A stretch of DNA of 64,000 nucleotides, taken from positions 43,347,035 to 43,411,034 of the forward strand of contig NC_134843.1 in NCBI RefSeq assembly GCF_965363235.1, read 5' to 3'. This document shows, piece after piece, positions 26,901 to 37,917 of this stretch. Under the pieces are notes generated by a model, which worked only from the letters and a program-made list of their open reading frames with translations, ran no database searches and was not told the origin of the DNA. The first letter of the stretch is position 1. Every line of letters begins with the position of its first letter. Position numbers and translations under genes: made by a program. Source of the stretch: Mytilus galloprovincialis (Eukaryota > Mollusca > Bivalvia > Mytilida > Mytilidae).

Positions 26901-29900
26901 ACCCCTGATTTTTTCAATTTTTTTTTTACACTATATGATAGGAGAGGCAACAATGAGTTGGATAAGCTGACATTTGAATTAAAGTTTTATTGACTTTCCT
27001 GAATTTTTACATAACATCTTATACCTTTGTTATAAACAAGTAAAAGGAGAGGCAAAAGATACCAAAGGAAAATTCAAATTCATAAGTCTAAAAAAAAACT
27101 GACAACGCCATGGCTAAAAAAGAAAAAAACAAACAGACAAACAATACAGAAAACTAAACACTGAGCAACACCAACCCTAACAAAATCTTTGGGTGATCCG
27201 CAAGTGTAATACAAGTGTAATACTTGCTTTACTTTTCACATCTTGGTAATCTATGAATATAATCTTCAGATTTTAGTTTTATTAAATCTATTTCAGAGAA
27301 AAGAAATTGTCAAGAAATAGTGCAATAAAAGTTTTAAATCATGCAATGTCAGGGCCAGAGGGGGCAGATAACTCACAAAAATTTGTTGACATTCTTGGTT
27401 TACGAACAATCTTTCCTTTGTTTATGAAAACACCAAAACAGGCAAAAGCAGGACCATCTTCAGAAGAACTGGAAGGTATTTTTTTCTTAAAAATAAAAAA
27501 ATCTTATTTGTAAGTATTACCTATATAGTCAAAATGCTAACTTAAAAAAAATCAATATATATGTTTATTTTTTGTACAAAAAATTTATGTAATCATACTT
27601 CCATGGATAAATTTTCAATTTCAAATAAATCACTAATTTTAATTTTAAAAAAAGAACATGAGTTGCATATTTTTTTGTTTTATTTTTTTAAGTGAAAATG
27701 TAGATGCAAAGGAAGCTTTCATGTCAAAATGGCAAAGTAAAGATTTGTTATGGGTTTTTTTCAGAACACATAACATCTATAGTTGCATCAATGATGAAAA
27801 ATTGTCAGGCTACACAAAGGCAAAGACTGGTCAATAAATATACAGAAAATGATCATGAAAAGGTATTCAACAAATGTTTTAAGTGTGCTGTCTCATAAAA
27901 ATTTTATGGTTCTCTGTTATCTAAATAGATTTACCAATTTTCTGTACAAATCTGTGTTGATTCATACACCAATTTTCTTTACAGTAATTTAAATGTAGAA
28001 GTTGAATATATAGACGAGAATTACCGGTAATAATATTTCTGAGACTCAGGAGTTATCTCCCATATCCTAGATTTGAATAACTATAAAATGGCATTACCGG
28101 TAGATGATTATGAATGATACATTGAATATAATAACATGAATAATGAAGTTATTTTTAGCTTGATTTTTATTTTAGAGCATAATTTTAGCTTCGTGTTTTC
28201 TGATTTTATGGGATTTCCATGCCTTTATACAGATTTTTCTATTTTCAGCATGATGGGTAGCCATAATTCTAACTATTTTTGATAATTTTTTGTCATCTTT
28301 AAAATTAATTTGCAATTATTTAGATTTAAAAAAAAAATGTGCATAGTATTGTAAAATCATTGTACTAATCAATTTTTTCCTTGTTCGCAGGTAGAAAGAT
28401 TGCTAGAACTCCATTTCAAATACCTTGATAAAGTAAGGACAGTAGATGATCAGATTGAAAGAGAAAAACAGGTAAACAACTGGAATTTCTGAAACATTTT
28501 TCATGCATAATGTTATTATACATGTACTTATTGAGATTTAAAAAAATTATTATTGACAAATAATTTAATTTTTGATGTAACACGTCTTCTGATTGGCTGA
28601 CGTTATTTTGTTATCAGCCCATAGACATAATTTAGTCATGTGACCGTGACGTCATCAAAGTTTTTTCATGATTTTTTACGGTTTAAAATGCAATTTAGAA
28701 TTAAATTATAAGAAATGACTAATATTTTTTCTGTCTATTCGAAATAACATAAAAAATGTGATGCACACTGTTAAATAATCCGCTATGCGCATTATTCAGT
28801 GTGCACCACATTTTTATGTTATTTCGAAAGACAGAAAAATGTTACAGTCATTCCTTAAGTAATAGAAGTAATAACTGTGGTATACAAATGTCTGAAATAT
28901 TATTTTACTTGCAATAAAGTTCCTCAATTTGCAATGTTTCTACTATTGTGAAAACAGATCAATATACTTTTTGAAAAACCTTCATTGTAAAGTCTGAATT
29001 AATGAATTTGGTATTAAGATAGTTATTTGAACATGGAGAATGAAGTTATTGGCTCATTTGTGTTGTGAAGGAATTTCAGATATCCTTTTGCATCAATCAT
29101 TTTTGAAACAGATTTATGTTTATTAGGTTTTAAGTATAACCTTTTTTTCTGTTTACAGAGAATGAAGAACCGAGGAGAGGAAATTGAAGATGATGATGAG
29201 TTTTATATCAGACGTTTAGAAGCTGGTTTATTTACATTACAGCTGGTTGATTACATCATGCTTGAGATATGTGCCACAGGACCTTCATCAGTATGTTTAA
29301 ATAACAGTAATGTAGTTTGATAAAAGAGTAAAAACTGGTTCAGAAGCTTATTGGAAGGTATTTGTTTGAACCAGTGTTCCGGCAAAATTTTGCAACTGAT
29401 GGATAAATTTCACTCATTTGATATTTTTTTGTGAAAAGCTGGATCTGGTGATTTTATGCTTTGAAAATTTCGTCCATGTTTAGTCAATAAAATGAACAAG
29501 AAATAAATCCAAATAATTATGATGTCCATGAATGTAGTCCGAGGTTACTCTGACGTCCAAAGTCTGTTTTGCCGCGCAAAACAAAACAGCCGTTGGACAT
29601 CAGAGTAATCTCGGACTACCACGAACGCTACTTTGATTTTTACTTTGACAGTGTCCTATAACAAATAAGAAAACTTTAAAAGTCAAATTGTATTATGGCC
29701 TCAGCAGAAATATCTCTTCAATAAATTAAATTATTAGAATTAACAGCAACCCTGGCTGGATGTCAAAAATATAATTTGAGTCACATTAAGCACCACCAGG
29801 AGTCTGTCAGGTGTCATCAGGTCTTCACAGACCACAGAAGAAATCTTGGTACTTGTTATGCTGTGAAAATATAAAAAAGAAGATGATTGCCAATGAGACA

Positions 29901-32900
29901 ACTGTCCACAAGAGACCAAAATGACACAGACATTAACAATTATAGGTCACCCTACGGCCTTCAACAATGAGCAAAGCCCATACCGCATAGTCAGCTATAA
30001 AAGGTCGAATCAGACAACCGGTTTTTGGGTTGCTGCCCCTGAATTGGCAATTTTAAGGAAATTATACCGTTTTTTGGCTATTGTCTTGAATATTATTATA
30101 GATAGAGATAAACTGTAAACATAAAAATAATGTTCAGCAAAGTAAGATCTACAAATAAGTTAATATGACTAAAATGGTCAGTTGACCCCTTTAGGAGTTT
30201 TTGCCCTTTATAGTCATTTTTTACCAATTTTTCGTAATTTTTTCTTATCTTTTACAAAAATCTTCTCTTCTAAAACTACTGGTCCAAATTTAACCATACT
30301 TGGCTATAATCATCATTGGGGTATCTAGTTTAAAAAATTTGTGATCTGACCCTGCCAACCAACCAAGATGGCTGCCATGGCCAAAAATAGAACATAGGGG
30401 TACAATGTAGATTTTGGCTTATAACTCTGAAACCAAAGCATGAAGAGCAATTCAGACATGGGGTTAAATTGTTTTGTAAGACAAGATCTATCTGCCGTGA
30501 AATTTTCAGATGAATCCCACAACTGGTTGTTGGGTTGCTGCCCCTGAATTGGAAATTTTTAAGGAAATTTTGCTGTTTTTGGTTATTATCTTGAATATTA
30601 TAATAGATAAAAATAAACTGTAAACAGCAATAATGTTCAGAATAGAAAGATCCACAAAAATGTCAACATGACGAAAAAGGTCAGGTGACCCCTTAAGGAG
30701 TTATTGCCCTTTATAGTCAATTTTTTTAATAATTTTGTAAATTTTAACAAAATATTTTCCTCTGTAACTAATGGGCCAAGTTCATTTTAAATTGAGATAT
30801 CATAATTGTAAGAAGCAAGAATGTTCAGTAAAGTAAGATCTACAAACACATCACCATCACCAAAACACAATTTTGTCATGAATCCATCTGTGTCCTTTGT
30901 TTAATATGCACATAGACCAAGGTGAGCGACACAGGCTCTTAAGAGCTTCTAGTTAGCCATGGCGGCCATCTTGGTTGGTTGGCCAAGTCACCGGACACAT
31001 TTTTTTAAACTAGATACCCCAATGATGATTGTGGCCAAGTTTGGTTAAATTTGACCCAGTAGTTTCAGAAGAGAAGATTTTTAAAAAGTTAACGACGACG
31101 TACGCCTAACCCTCTTTATACGACCGCAAAATTTTAATTTTTCGTCGTATATTGCTATCACGTTGGCGTCGTCGTCGTCCGGCGTCCTGCGTCGTCGTCC
31201 GAATACTTTTAGTTTTCGCACTCTAACTTTAGTAAAAGTAAATAGAAATCTATGAAATTTTAACACAAGGTTTATGACCACAAAAGGAAGGTTGGGATTG
31301 ATTTTGGGAGTTTTAGTTCCAACAGTTTAGGAATTAGGGGCCAAAAAAGGGCCCAAATAAGCATTATTCTTGGTTTTCACACAATAACTTTAGTATTAGT
31401 AAATAGAAATCAATGAAATTTAAACACAAGGTTTATGACCACAAAAGGAAGGTTGGGATTGATTTTGGGAGTTTTGGTCCCAACATTTTAGGAATTAGGG
31501 GCCAAAAAGGGCCCAAATAAGCATTTTCTTGGTTTTCGCACTATAACTTTAGTTTAAGTAAATGGAAATCTATGAAATTTTGACACAAGGTTTATGACCA
31601 CAAAAGGAAGGTTGAGATTGATTTTGGGAGTTGAGGTCTGAACAGTTTAGGAATTAGGGGCCAAAAAGGGGCCCAAATAAGCCTTTTTTTTTTGGTTTTT
31701 GCACCATAACTTTAGTATAAGTAAATAGAAATCTATGAAATTTAAACACAAGGTTTATGACCATAAAAGGAAGGTTGGGATTGATTTTGGGAGTTTTGGT
31801 CCCCACAGTTTAGGAATAAGGGGCCCAAAGGGTCCAAAATTGAACTTTGTTTGATTTCGTCAAAAATTGAATAATTGGGGTTCTTTGATATGCCAAATCT
31901 AACTGTGCATGTAGATTCTTAATTTTTAGTCCCGGTTACAAATTGGTCTACATTAAGGTCCAAAGGGTCCAAAATTAAACTTTGTTTGATTTTGACAAAA
32001 ATTGAATCTTTGGGGTTCTTTGATATGCTGAATCTAACTGTGTATGTAGATTCTTAATTTTTGGTCTCGTTTTCAAATTGGTCAACATAAAGGTCCAAAG
32101 GGTCCAAAATTAAACTTAGCTTGATTTTATTAAAAATTGAATTCTTGGGCTTCTTTGATATGCTGAATCTAAACATGTACTTAGATTTTTTATTATGGGC
32201 CCAGTTTTCAAGTTGGTCCAAATCAGGATCCAAAATTATTATATTAAGTATTGTGCAATAGCAAGAAATTTTCAATTGCAGAGTATTCAGCAATAGCAAG
32301 AAATCTTCAATTGCACAGTATTGAGCAATAGCAAATATTTTCAATTGCACAGTATTGCGCAATAGCAAGAAATATCTAATTGCACAATATTGTGCAATAG
32401 CAAGAAATTTTCAATTGATTGGAGTTATCTTTCTTTGTCCAGAATAGTAGTTGAATCAACTTAAATCATTGTTTTATACAATATACAATGTATATTTTTA
32501 TACGACCGCAAAAATTTTAATTTTTTGGTCGTATATTGCTATCACGTTGGCGTCGTCGTCGTCGTCGTCCGAATACTTTTAGTTTTCGCACTCTAACTTT
32601 AGTAAAAGTGAATAGAAATCAATGAAATTTTAACACAAGGTTTATGACCACAAAAGGAAGGTTGGGATTGATTTTGGGAGTTTTGGTCCCAACATTTTAG
32701 GAATTAGGGGCCAAAAAGGGCCCAAATAAGCATTTTCTTGGTTTTCGCACTATAACTTTAGTTTAAGTGAATAGAAATCTATGAAATTTTGACACAAGGT
32801 TTATGACCACAAAAGGAAGGTTGGGATTGATTTTGGGGGTTTTGGTTCCAACAGTTTAGGAATTAAGGGCCAAAAAAGGGCCCAAATAAGCATTATTCTT

Positions 32901-35900
32901 GGTTTTCACACAATAACTTTAGTATAAGTAAATAGAAATCAATGAAATTTTAGCACAAGGTTTATGACCACAAAAGGAAGGTTGGGATTGATTTTTGGAG
33001 TTGAGGTCCTAACAGTTTAGGAATAAGGGGCCCAAAGGGTCCAAAATTGAACTTTGTGTGATTTCATCAAAAATTGAATAATTGGGGTTCTTTGATATGC
33101 TGAATCTAACTATGTATGTAGATTCTTAATTTTTGGTCCCGTTTTCAAATTGGTCTACATTAAGGTCCAAAGGGTCCAAAATTAAACTTAGTTTGATTTT
33201 AACAAAAATTGAATCCTTGGGGTTCTTTGATATGCTGAATTTAAAAATGTACTTAGATTTTTAATTATTGGCCTAGTTTTCAAGTTGGTCCAAATGGGGG
33301 TCCAAAATTAAACTTTGTTTGATTTCATCAAAAATTGAATAAATGGGTTCTTTGATATGCCAAATCTAACTGTGTATGTAGATTCTTAATTTTTGGTCCA
33401 GTTTTCAAATTGGTCTACATTAAGGTCCAAAGGGTCCAAAATTAAACTAAGTTTGATTTTAACAAAAATTAAATTCTTGGGCTTATTTGATATGCTTTAT
33501 CTAAATATGTACTTTGATTTTTGATTATGGGCCCAGTTTTCAAGTTGGTCCAAATCAGGATTCCATATCAAGTATTGTGCAATAGCAAGAAATTTTCAAT
33601 TGCACAGTATTGCACAATAGCAAGAAATATCTAATTGCACAATATTGTGCAATAGCAATTAATTTTCAATTGGAGTTATCTTTCTTTGTATAGAATAGTA
33701 GTTGATAATATATGTTGGAAATTTGACAGACATGACTATGATGTCATTTTCTATTTTTATTTGCCAATAACTTTATGTAAATAACTTCATTGGAAATTTG
33801 CCAATATAAAATGTTGCTGATGAAGCTTTTTTTCCTTATCTTCTTATCTAAAATGTTTTTAGATAATGTATGTTGGAAATTTGCCAGACATGACTATGAT
33901 GTCATTTTCTATTTTTATTTGCCAATAACTTTATGTAAATAACTTCATTGGAAATTTGCCAATATAAAATGTTGCTGATGAAGTTTTTTTTATTGTTTTA
34001 TACAATAAGCAATGTATATTCACTTTTACTACCAACCAATCTTTACCATTCAGTGATAACAAGCACTTTATTTTACATTTTAATATTTTATGATGTATTT
34101 AAAAGAGTAGTTATTGTTGCAAACTCCATTAGAAATTTGAATTGATATCAGTTTTGGAAAAAGGGAAACGGGGATGTGAAAAAAGGGGGGGGGGGTTTAA
34201 ATTTTTCTCATTTCAGATTTCATAAATAAAAAGAAAATTTCTTCAAACATTTTTTTGAGAGGATTAATATTCAACAGCATAGTGAATTGCTCAAAGGCAA
34301 AAAAAAAACTTTTAAGTTCATTAGACCACATTCATTCTCTGTCAGAAACCTATGCTGTGTCAACTATTTAATTTTAGATTTAAAAAGTTTGAAGAAGAAA
34401 TCTTAAATTGATTTGTAAAATCTTGACATTTGTTTTGTGTAAAAAAAACCATGTAATGTCAAAAATTTGATCACAATCCAAATTCAGAGCTGTATCACGC
34501 TTGAATGTTTTGTCCATACTTTCCCCAACTGTTCAGGGTTCAACCTCTGCGGTCGTATAAAGCTGCGCCCTGCGGAGCACCTGGTTACTTTTACTACCAA
34601 CTGATAAATTAAAACAATCTTTACCATTCAGTGATAACAAGCACTTTTTTTACATTTTAATATTTTATGATGTATTTAAATGAGTAGTTATTGCTATTTC
34701 TTCAATTTTTTTGAGAGGATTAATATTCAACAGCATAGTGAATTGCTCAAAGGCAAAACAAACATTTTAAGTTCATTAGACCACATTCATTCTGTGTCAG
34801 AAAACTATGCTGTGTCAACTATTTAATCACAGTCCAAATTTAGAGCTGAATCAAGCTTGAAATTGTGTCCATACTTGCCCCAACCGTTCAGGGTTCAACC
34901 TCTGCGGTTGTATAAAGCTGCGCCCTTCGGAGCATCTGGTTCTAACCTGGGACAGTAGTATAACAGTACAACATAAGAACGAACTATAAAAATCAGTTGA
35001 AAGAGGCTTAACTCATCAGATGGACACAAAAAAGATTATTTAACAATCCCTCCTGAACAAAAGATGCTACATATAGAACATACCCAAAAATGCCTGTGCA
35101 TCTACATTTGAAAATATGACTTCTACTCAATAAATCAACCACATAAATCTGGAGTTAATGGTTATTCCTTGATGTTCAAACATAATGTTTCTCGCTACAT
35201 TGAAGACCTGTTGGTGACCTTCTGCTGTTGTTTTTTTCTATGGTCGGGTTGTTGTCTCTTTGGCACATTCCCCATTTCCATTCTCAATTTTATATAATGT
35301 GATTGATTACTTGAAAAGTGTTCCCTTGTTCTTAAAACTGTTGTATCTTGCAGGTAAAACAAAGAGTGATGCAGATTTTAAATATGAGAGGAGGTTCTAT
35401 AAAGTCAATCAGAAGTATAATGAGAGGTTAGTTTAATTGAATAAAAGTTAACATTTCAGTGTGTGGTGAAAAACATTTTTTTGTAAATATCAGTCTGACA
35501 GTGGTTAAAAATATATTGTGAAACTTAAAGAATTAGAAATAAGAAGATGTTGTATGAGTGCCAATGAGACAACTCTCCATCCAAGTCACAATGTGTAAAA
35601 AGTAAACAATTATAGGTCAAAGTATGGCCATCAACATAGAGCCTTGGTTCTCGCTGAACAGCAAGCTATAAAGGGCCCAAAAAAGACTAGTGTAAATCAT
35701 TTTAAATAGGAAAAATGTATGTTTACCAATATTAAGATATACACCTTTATTATTTTCATGAGTGCCACAGTAATTTCAAGCACACTGTCACTGTAGTCTG
35801 TGTGTAAACAGATTTGTGGAGTAATTATCAAACACACAGCAGTCCATTAATGCATATAAAACATCGCATGTATATAAATAGAAAATAAGATACAGTATAG

Positions 35901-36489
35901 TATGATTACCAATGAGACAACTACCCATCAGAGACCAAATGATTTAGAATTTAACAACTATGACTCTGCAGCCTTCAACAATGAGCAAAACCCATACAGC
36001 ATAACAAGCTATAAAAGGCCAAAACATGTCAAAATGTAAAAAATTTCAGATGAGAAACCTACAATCTAATCTATGTACAAAGAATTAAATATGATATACA
36101 GCAACAAACAACCACTGAATTACAGGCTCCTTACTTTAGTTGAGATTTACGTGAATTTAATACTTTATTGACTCAGTGGAGGGAAAAAAACATCCACCAT
36201 TTTCTACATAGAAAATGTCTGTACCAAGTCAGGAATATGACAAATGTTATCCATCCGTTTGATGTGTTTTAGCTTTTAATTTTGCCATTTGATTAGGGTC
36301 TTTCCCTTTTAAATTTAATTTAATAGGATAACAATGTGCTTATGTAGAAAATGGTGAATTAAACCTGGTTTTATAGCTAGCATTGATTTTTGTCTTCCAG
36401 AATATGCAGGAAATATTGGTGATGCAAAAGATCCAGAGGCCAAAGAACAGGAACAGGACAGAATATTACAACTAGTGGATAAATTCTGA
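11945..36489 (+). CDS. CTNNBL1: Beta-catenin-like protein 1, complete, 16 coding exons
   Basis: Exons: 11945-11986, 16596-16751, 20514-20620, 21266-21405, 21813-21910, 22274-22367, 23847-23938, 24476-24548, 25023-25081, 25776-25924, 27297-27475, 27765-27862, 28391-28471, 29159-29290, 35354-35426, 36401-36489. They sum to 1662 nt, or 553 residues plus stop; human CTNNBL1 has 563. Exon 1 encodes MDVGELLSKALSHK, sharing the human start MDVGELL. Exon 2 carries a bipartite nuclear signal, KRKSDAAYENGDYDKRRR (residues 26-43). Armadillo-type helices follow, with conserved blocks such as FEKRVYKNQEQRIK, DVSIAVVDL, GEYDGIDVLLQQL, DILGLRTIFPLFMK and ending LQLVDKF. CTNNBL1 is a nuclear ARM-repeat protein of the CDC5L/PRP19 spliceosomal complex that binds nuclear signals of partners. 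Fifteen introns join in phase; one is AT-AC. The two largest introns, 1 and 14, are repeat-filled. Confidence 0.96.
12683..13786. mobile_element. hAT-like non-autonomous TIR element, about 1.1 kb
   Basis: Ends are CAGGGGTGGGGAAATATT and, inverted, CAGGGGTGTGGAAATGCT, with ACTTGTCC motifs repeated just inside both ends. CAGGGGTG ends are typical of hAT transposons. ATTTC flanks both sides, shorter than the usual 8-bp hAT duplication. No transposase is encoded. Confidence 0.7.
13802..14025 (-). mobile_element. TIR element (MITE), ACTGTGGATTCATT family, copy 2
   Basis: TACTGTGGATTCATTATTAT at the left and ATGAATCCACAGTA at the right form terminal inverted repeats. The interior runs opposite to copy 1. 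It is in CTNNBL1 intron 1, directly next to the hAT-like element that ends at 13786. Confidence 0.8.
14043..14199 (-). other. Orphan candidate exon within CTNNBL1 intron 1, opposite strand
   Basis: A 157-base stretch is open in one frame (52 residues, from DNKCQLRATVV through to FTCAIYRDP). It is flanked by an AACAG acceptor and a CCAG|GTAGCT donor, and has two cysteines and hydroxylated/hydrophobic alternation like an extracellular domain exon. I found no partner exons on that strand, so it may be a relic or part of a nested gene. A TIR element (13802-14025) lies right beside the donor. Confidence 0.3.
16969..18925 (+). repeat. TTATACGACCGC family, full-length-like copy (about 1.95 kb)
   Basis: Starts TTATACGACCGCAAAAATTT with a CGTCGT microsatellite and ends GCGGTCGTATAAAGCTGCGC then GGAGCATCTGG; the TTTATACGACCGC ends are inverted. 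Inside are tandem blocks of about 115 bp (ACCACAAAAGGAAGGTTGGG), about 130 bp (GGTTCTTTGATATGC) and about 34 bp (ATTGTGCAATAGCAAGAAAT). Located in CTNNBL1 intron 2. Confidence 0.85.
19262..20024 (+). repeat. GCTCACCTGGCCC family copy
   Basis: Opens with the hairpin GCTCACCTGGCCCAAAGGGC then CAAGTGAGC, and closes with GAGCGACACAGGCTCTTTAG. Contains repeated TTGGGTTGCTGCCCC and GTAAGATCTACAAA blocks. A second copy without the hairpin is at 30003-30956, followed by an inverted fragment to 31110. Confidence 0.75.
20025..20482 (+). repeat. GCCCC-family copy in CTNNBL1 intron 2
   Basis: Begins TATGCCCCACCTACGATAGT and ends GTGTACTGTGGACACCTTCT. It stops about 30 bases before exon 3 and directly follows a GCTCACC-family element. 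Confidence 0.8.
20965..21182 (+). mobile_element. TIR element (MITE), ACTGTGGATTCATT family, copy 3 (diverged)
   Basis: CTGTGGATTCCTTTATTTTC and the inverse AATGATTCCTCAGTA form imperfect TIRs. The interior retains CTCTGCATACAAAGCATAA, as in copy 1. Located in CTNNBL1 intron 3. Confidence 0.7.
21406..21812 (+). other. CTNNBL1: U12-type AT-AC intron of CTNNBL1 (intron 4)
   Basis: The intron starts ATATCCTTT, the consensus for minor-spliceosome AT-AC donors. It has TTCCTTAAT at 21795-21803, a near-perfect U12 branch-site match, and ends in AC about 10 bases later. Joining ACTG to ATGTATCA gives NTDVSIAVVDL, identical to the human protein here. No GT donor lies near the exon 4 end, and the nearest AG acceptor would delete conserved residues. 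The intron is 407 bp and contains a SINE copy in its middle. Confidence 0.93.
21478..21655 (+). mobile_element. SINE copy (5' truncated) inside the AT-AC intron
   Basis: Same family as 2545-2775, opposite orientation: TGTCAGTTTACCTATCAAAG, CTTCCTCCATC, CTGACCGCCACAAA and AGTGGTGTTAAAACACCAAC are followed by GATCAATCAACT. It makes up much of the 407-bp U12-type intron. Confidence 0.75.
22354..23220 (+). repeat. Minisatellite of about 41-bp units overlapping CTNNBL1 exon 6 donor
   Basis: About 21 head-to-tail copies of a roughly 41-bp unit, each holding ACATAATACTTTATGTAGGT or a close variant. The first unit covers the last 14 coding bases of exon 6 and its splice donor at 22368-22369; the rest lie in intron 6. 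One unit is shortened (around 22530-22550). Two variant marks (ATGTAACAAG and the TGTTGGTATA form) recur 367 bp apart, indicating a higher-order duplication inside the array. Confidence 0.95.
24651..24748. mobile_element. 98-bp TIR/foldback element
   Basis: ACATTGTCAGAAAATATA at the left is matched by its exact inverse at the right end; imperfect pairing continues inward. Located in CTNNBL1 intron 8. Confidence 0.65.
28709..28862. mobile_element. Foldback element with about 70-bp arms
   Basis: Arms include CTGTCTATTCGAAATAACAT and, inverted, ATGTTATTTCGAAAGACAG, flanking a short loop near ATCCGCTATGCGC. TGATGCACACTG pairs with CAGTGTGCACCA. Located in CTNNBL1 intron 13. Confidence 0.75.
29534..29619. 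mobile_element. Near-perfect 86-bp palindrome
   Basis: GTAGTCCGAGGTTACTCTGA at the left is mirrored by TCAGAGTAATCTCGGACTAC at the right around a GCCGCGCAAAAC centre. Located in CTNNBL1 intron 14; a MITE-like foldback. Confidence 0.75.
30003..31110. repeat. GCTCACC family copy plus inverted fragment
   Basis: The plus-strand copy (30003-30956) ends ACACAGGCTCTTAAGAGCTT. The next 150 bases are the same family reversed (GGCCATCTTGGTTGGTTGG, ACCCCAATGATGATTGTGG), up to GTTAACGACGACG. Confidence 0.7.
31117..34944 (+). repeat. Three adjoining TTATACGACCGC-family copies in CTNNBL1 intron 14
   Basis: A copy lacking its 3' end (31117-32496) runs straight into a near full-length copy (32497-34585), followed by a 3' fragment (34586-34944). 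A 150-bp direct duplication at about 33686-33990 (GGAAATTTGCCAGACATGAC-type units) lies inside the second. Confidence 0.8.
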
Positions 36490-36523
36490 AACCATTGACA
36501 AAAACCTTAAAAAAATAAGGATA

Positions 36524-36529
36524 AATAAA
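36524..36529 (+). terminator. Candidate poly(A) signal of CTNNBL1
   Basis: AATAAA lies 35 bases after the CTNNBL1 stop codon. Further copies occur downstream (around 36805 and 37243), so the real 3' end is undetermined. Confidence 0.4.
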
Positions 36530-37917
36530 TGTGTTAATCCAAGTCAAACACAAAAATAACAGTGACTTATGTCAATATGATGTATTGTTAAGAGTATATT
36601 TAAAATTGACAACATAAACTGTGATACTGTCAAATTTCTTAAACATTATTTGCAGTTCACAATTGGTGTATAGAGACATTCAAAATTAATCCACCTATGA
36701 GCTTTACATCTCAATATTATGAAAATATAAAAATTTAGTGGTATCAGCTGGCCATGTATGGTACATGTAGGTCAAATAACTTGTTATGGTTGTTAGTAGG
36801 TATCAATAAATCATGATAATGTATACTTGTTCTGGTATTATTTACGCCCAGTTTTAACAAATCAACTATAGTAATTTTATGTAAATGATGTAAACATTAG
36901 CATAGAACATGGTCTCTCTTTTTAAAATACATTGGGCAAACTTGCAACTGAACATTGCAGGTAGAATCTATGACCTACCTGATATTTTATGAGACTGTAT
37001 GTATTTATAAGATGTAGCAATAATTGAAGTTAGTTTCAGTTGGCATAGCCAAAGTAGGAGATGTGGTATGATTGCCAATGAGATCCACCAGAGTTCAAAT
37101 GAAGTGGATGTAAGCAATTATTAGTCACCATGCAGCCCTCAACAAAAAGTTCATGTCAGCAGTTGTGATACTGTAAATCTTATTTTTTTAGCTATCATTA
37201 TAATTTTGTTTATTTGGCACCCAAGACCTATTTAAACAAGAAATAAAGCATAAACAAAAAGTTGATTAAGTATAATTAAAAATTTTTAAAGAATATATTT
37301 TACTATGAATTTGTCTATTCTACATTGGCTAGAAGTATAAGTGGAGGGTTTAGATCTCACAAAATATGTTTAACCCTGCTGTATGTTTGCACCTGTCCCA
37401 AGTCTGGAGCATCTGACCTTATATATCTTGTATATTTTTTATGTCCCATTTATGGGCATTAGGTTTTTGGGTCTGTGTGTCTGTTTGTCCCGCTCTAGGT
37501 TACAGTTTTTGGTCAAGGTAGTTTTTGATGAAGTCCAATCAACTTGAAACTAAGTACACATGTTCCCTATGATATGATCTTTCAAATTTGAATGCCACAT
37601 TAGAGTTTTCAACCCAATTTCACGGTCCACTGAACATAGAAAATGATAGTGTGATTAGGGAATCAGTGTACTATGGACACATTCTTGTGAAATTTTGTTC
37701 ATTGACATATTTTGGACTTAAGTATGACATACATTTTCACAGAACTAGTATACGTTTTTGTTAAGGAGCCAGCTGAAGCCAGCCTCTGGGTGTAGGATTT
37801 TCTGTGTGTTGAAGACCCATTGGTGGCTTTCAACTTTTTTCATCTTTTTGGTCTGGTTGTTGTCTCTTTGACACAATCCTATTTCAATTCTCTTATGATC
37901 AATATTTTGTTCATGTT

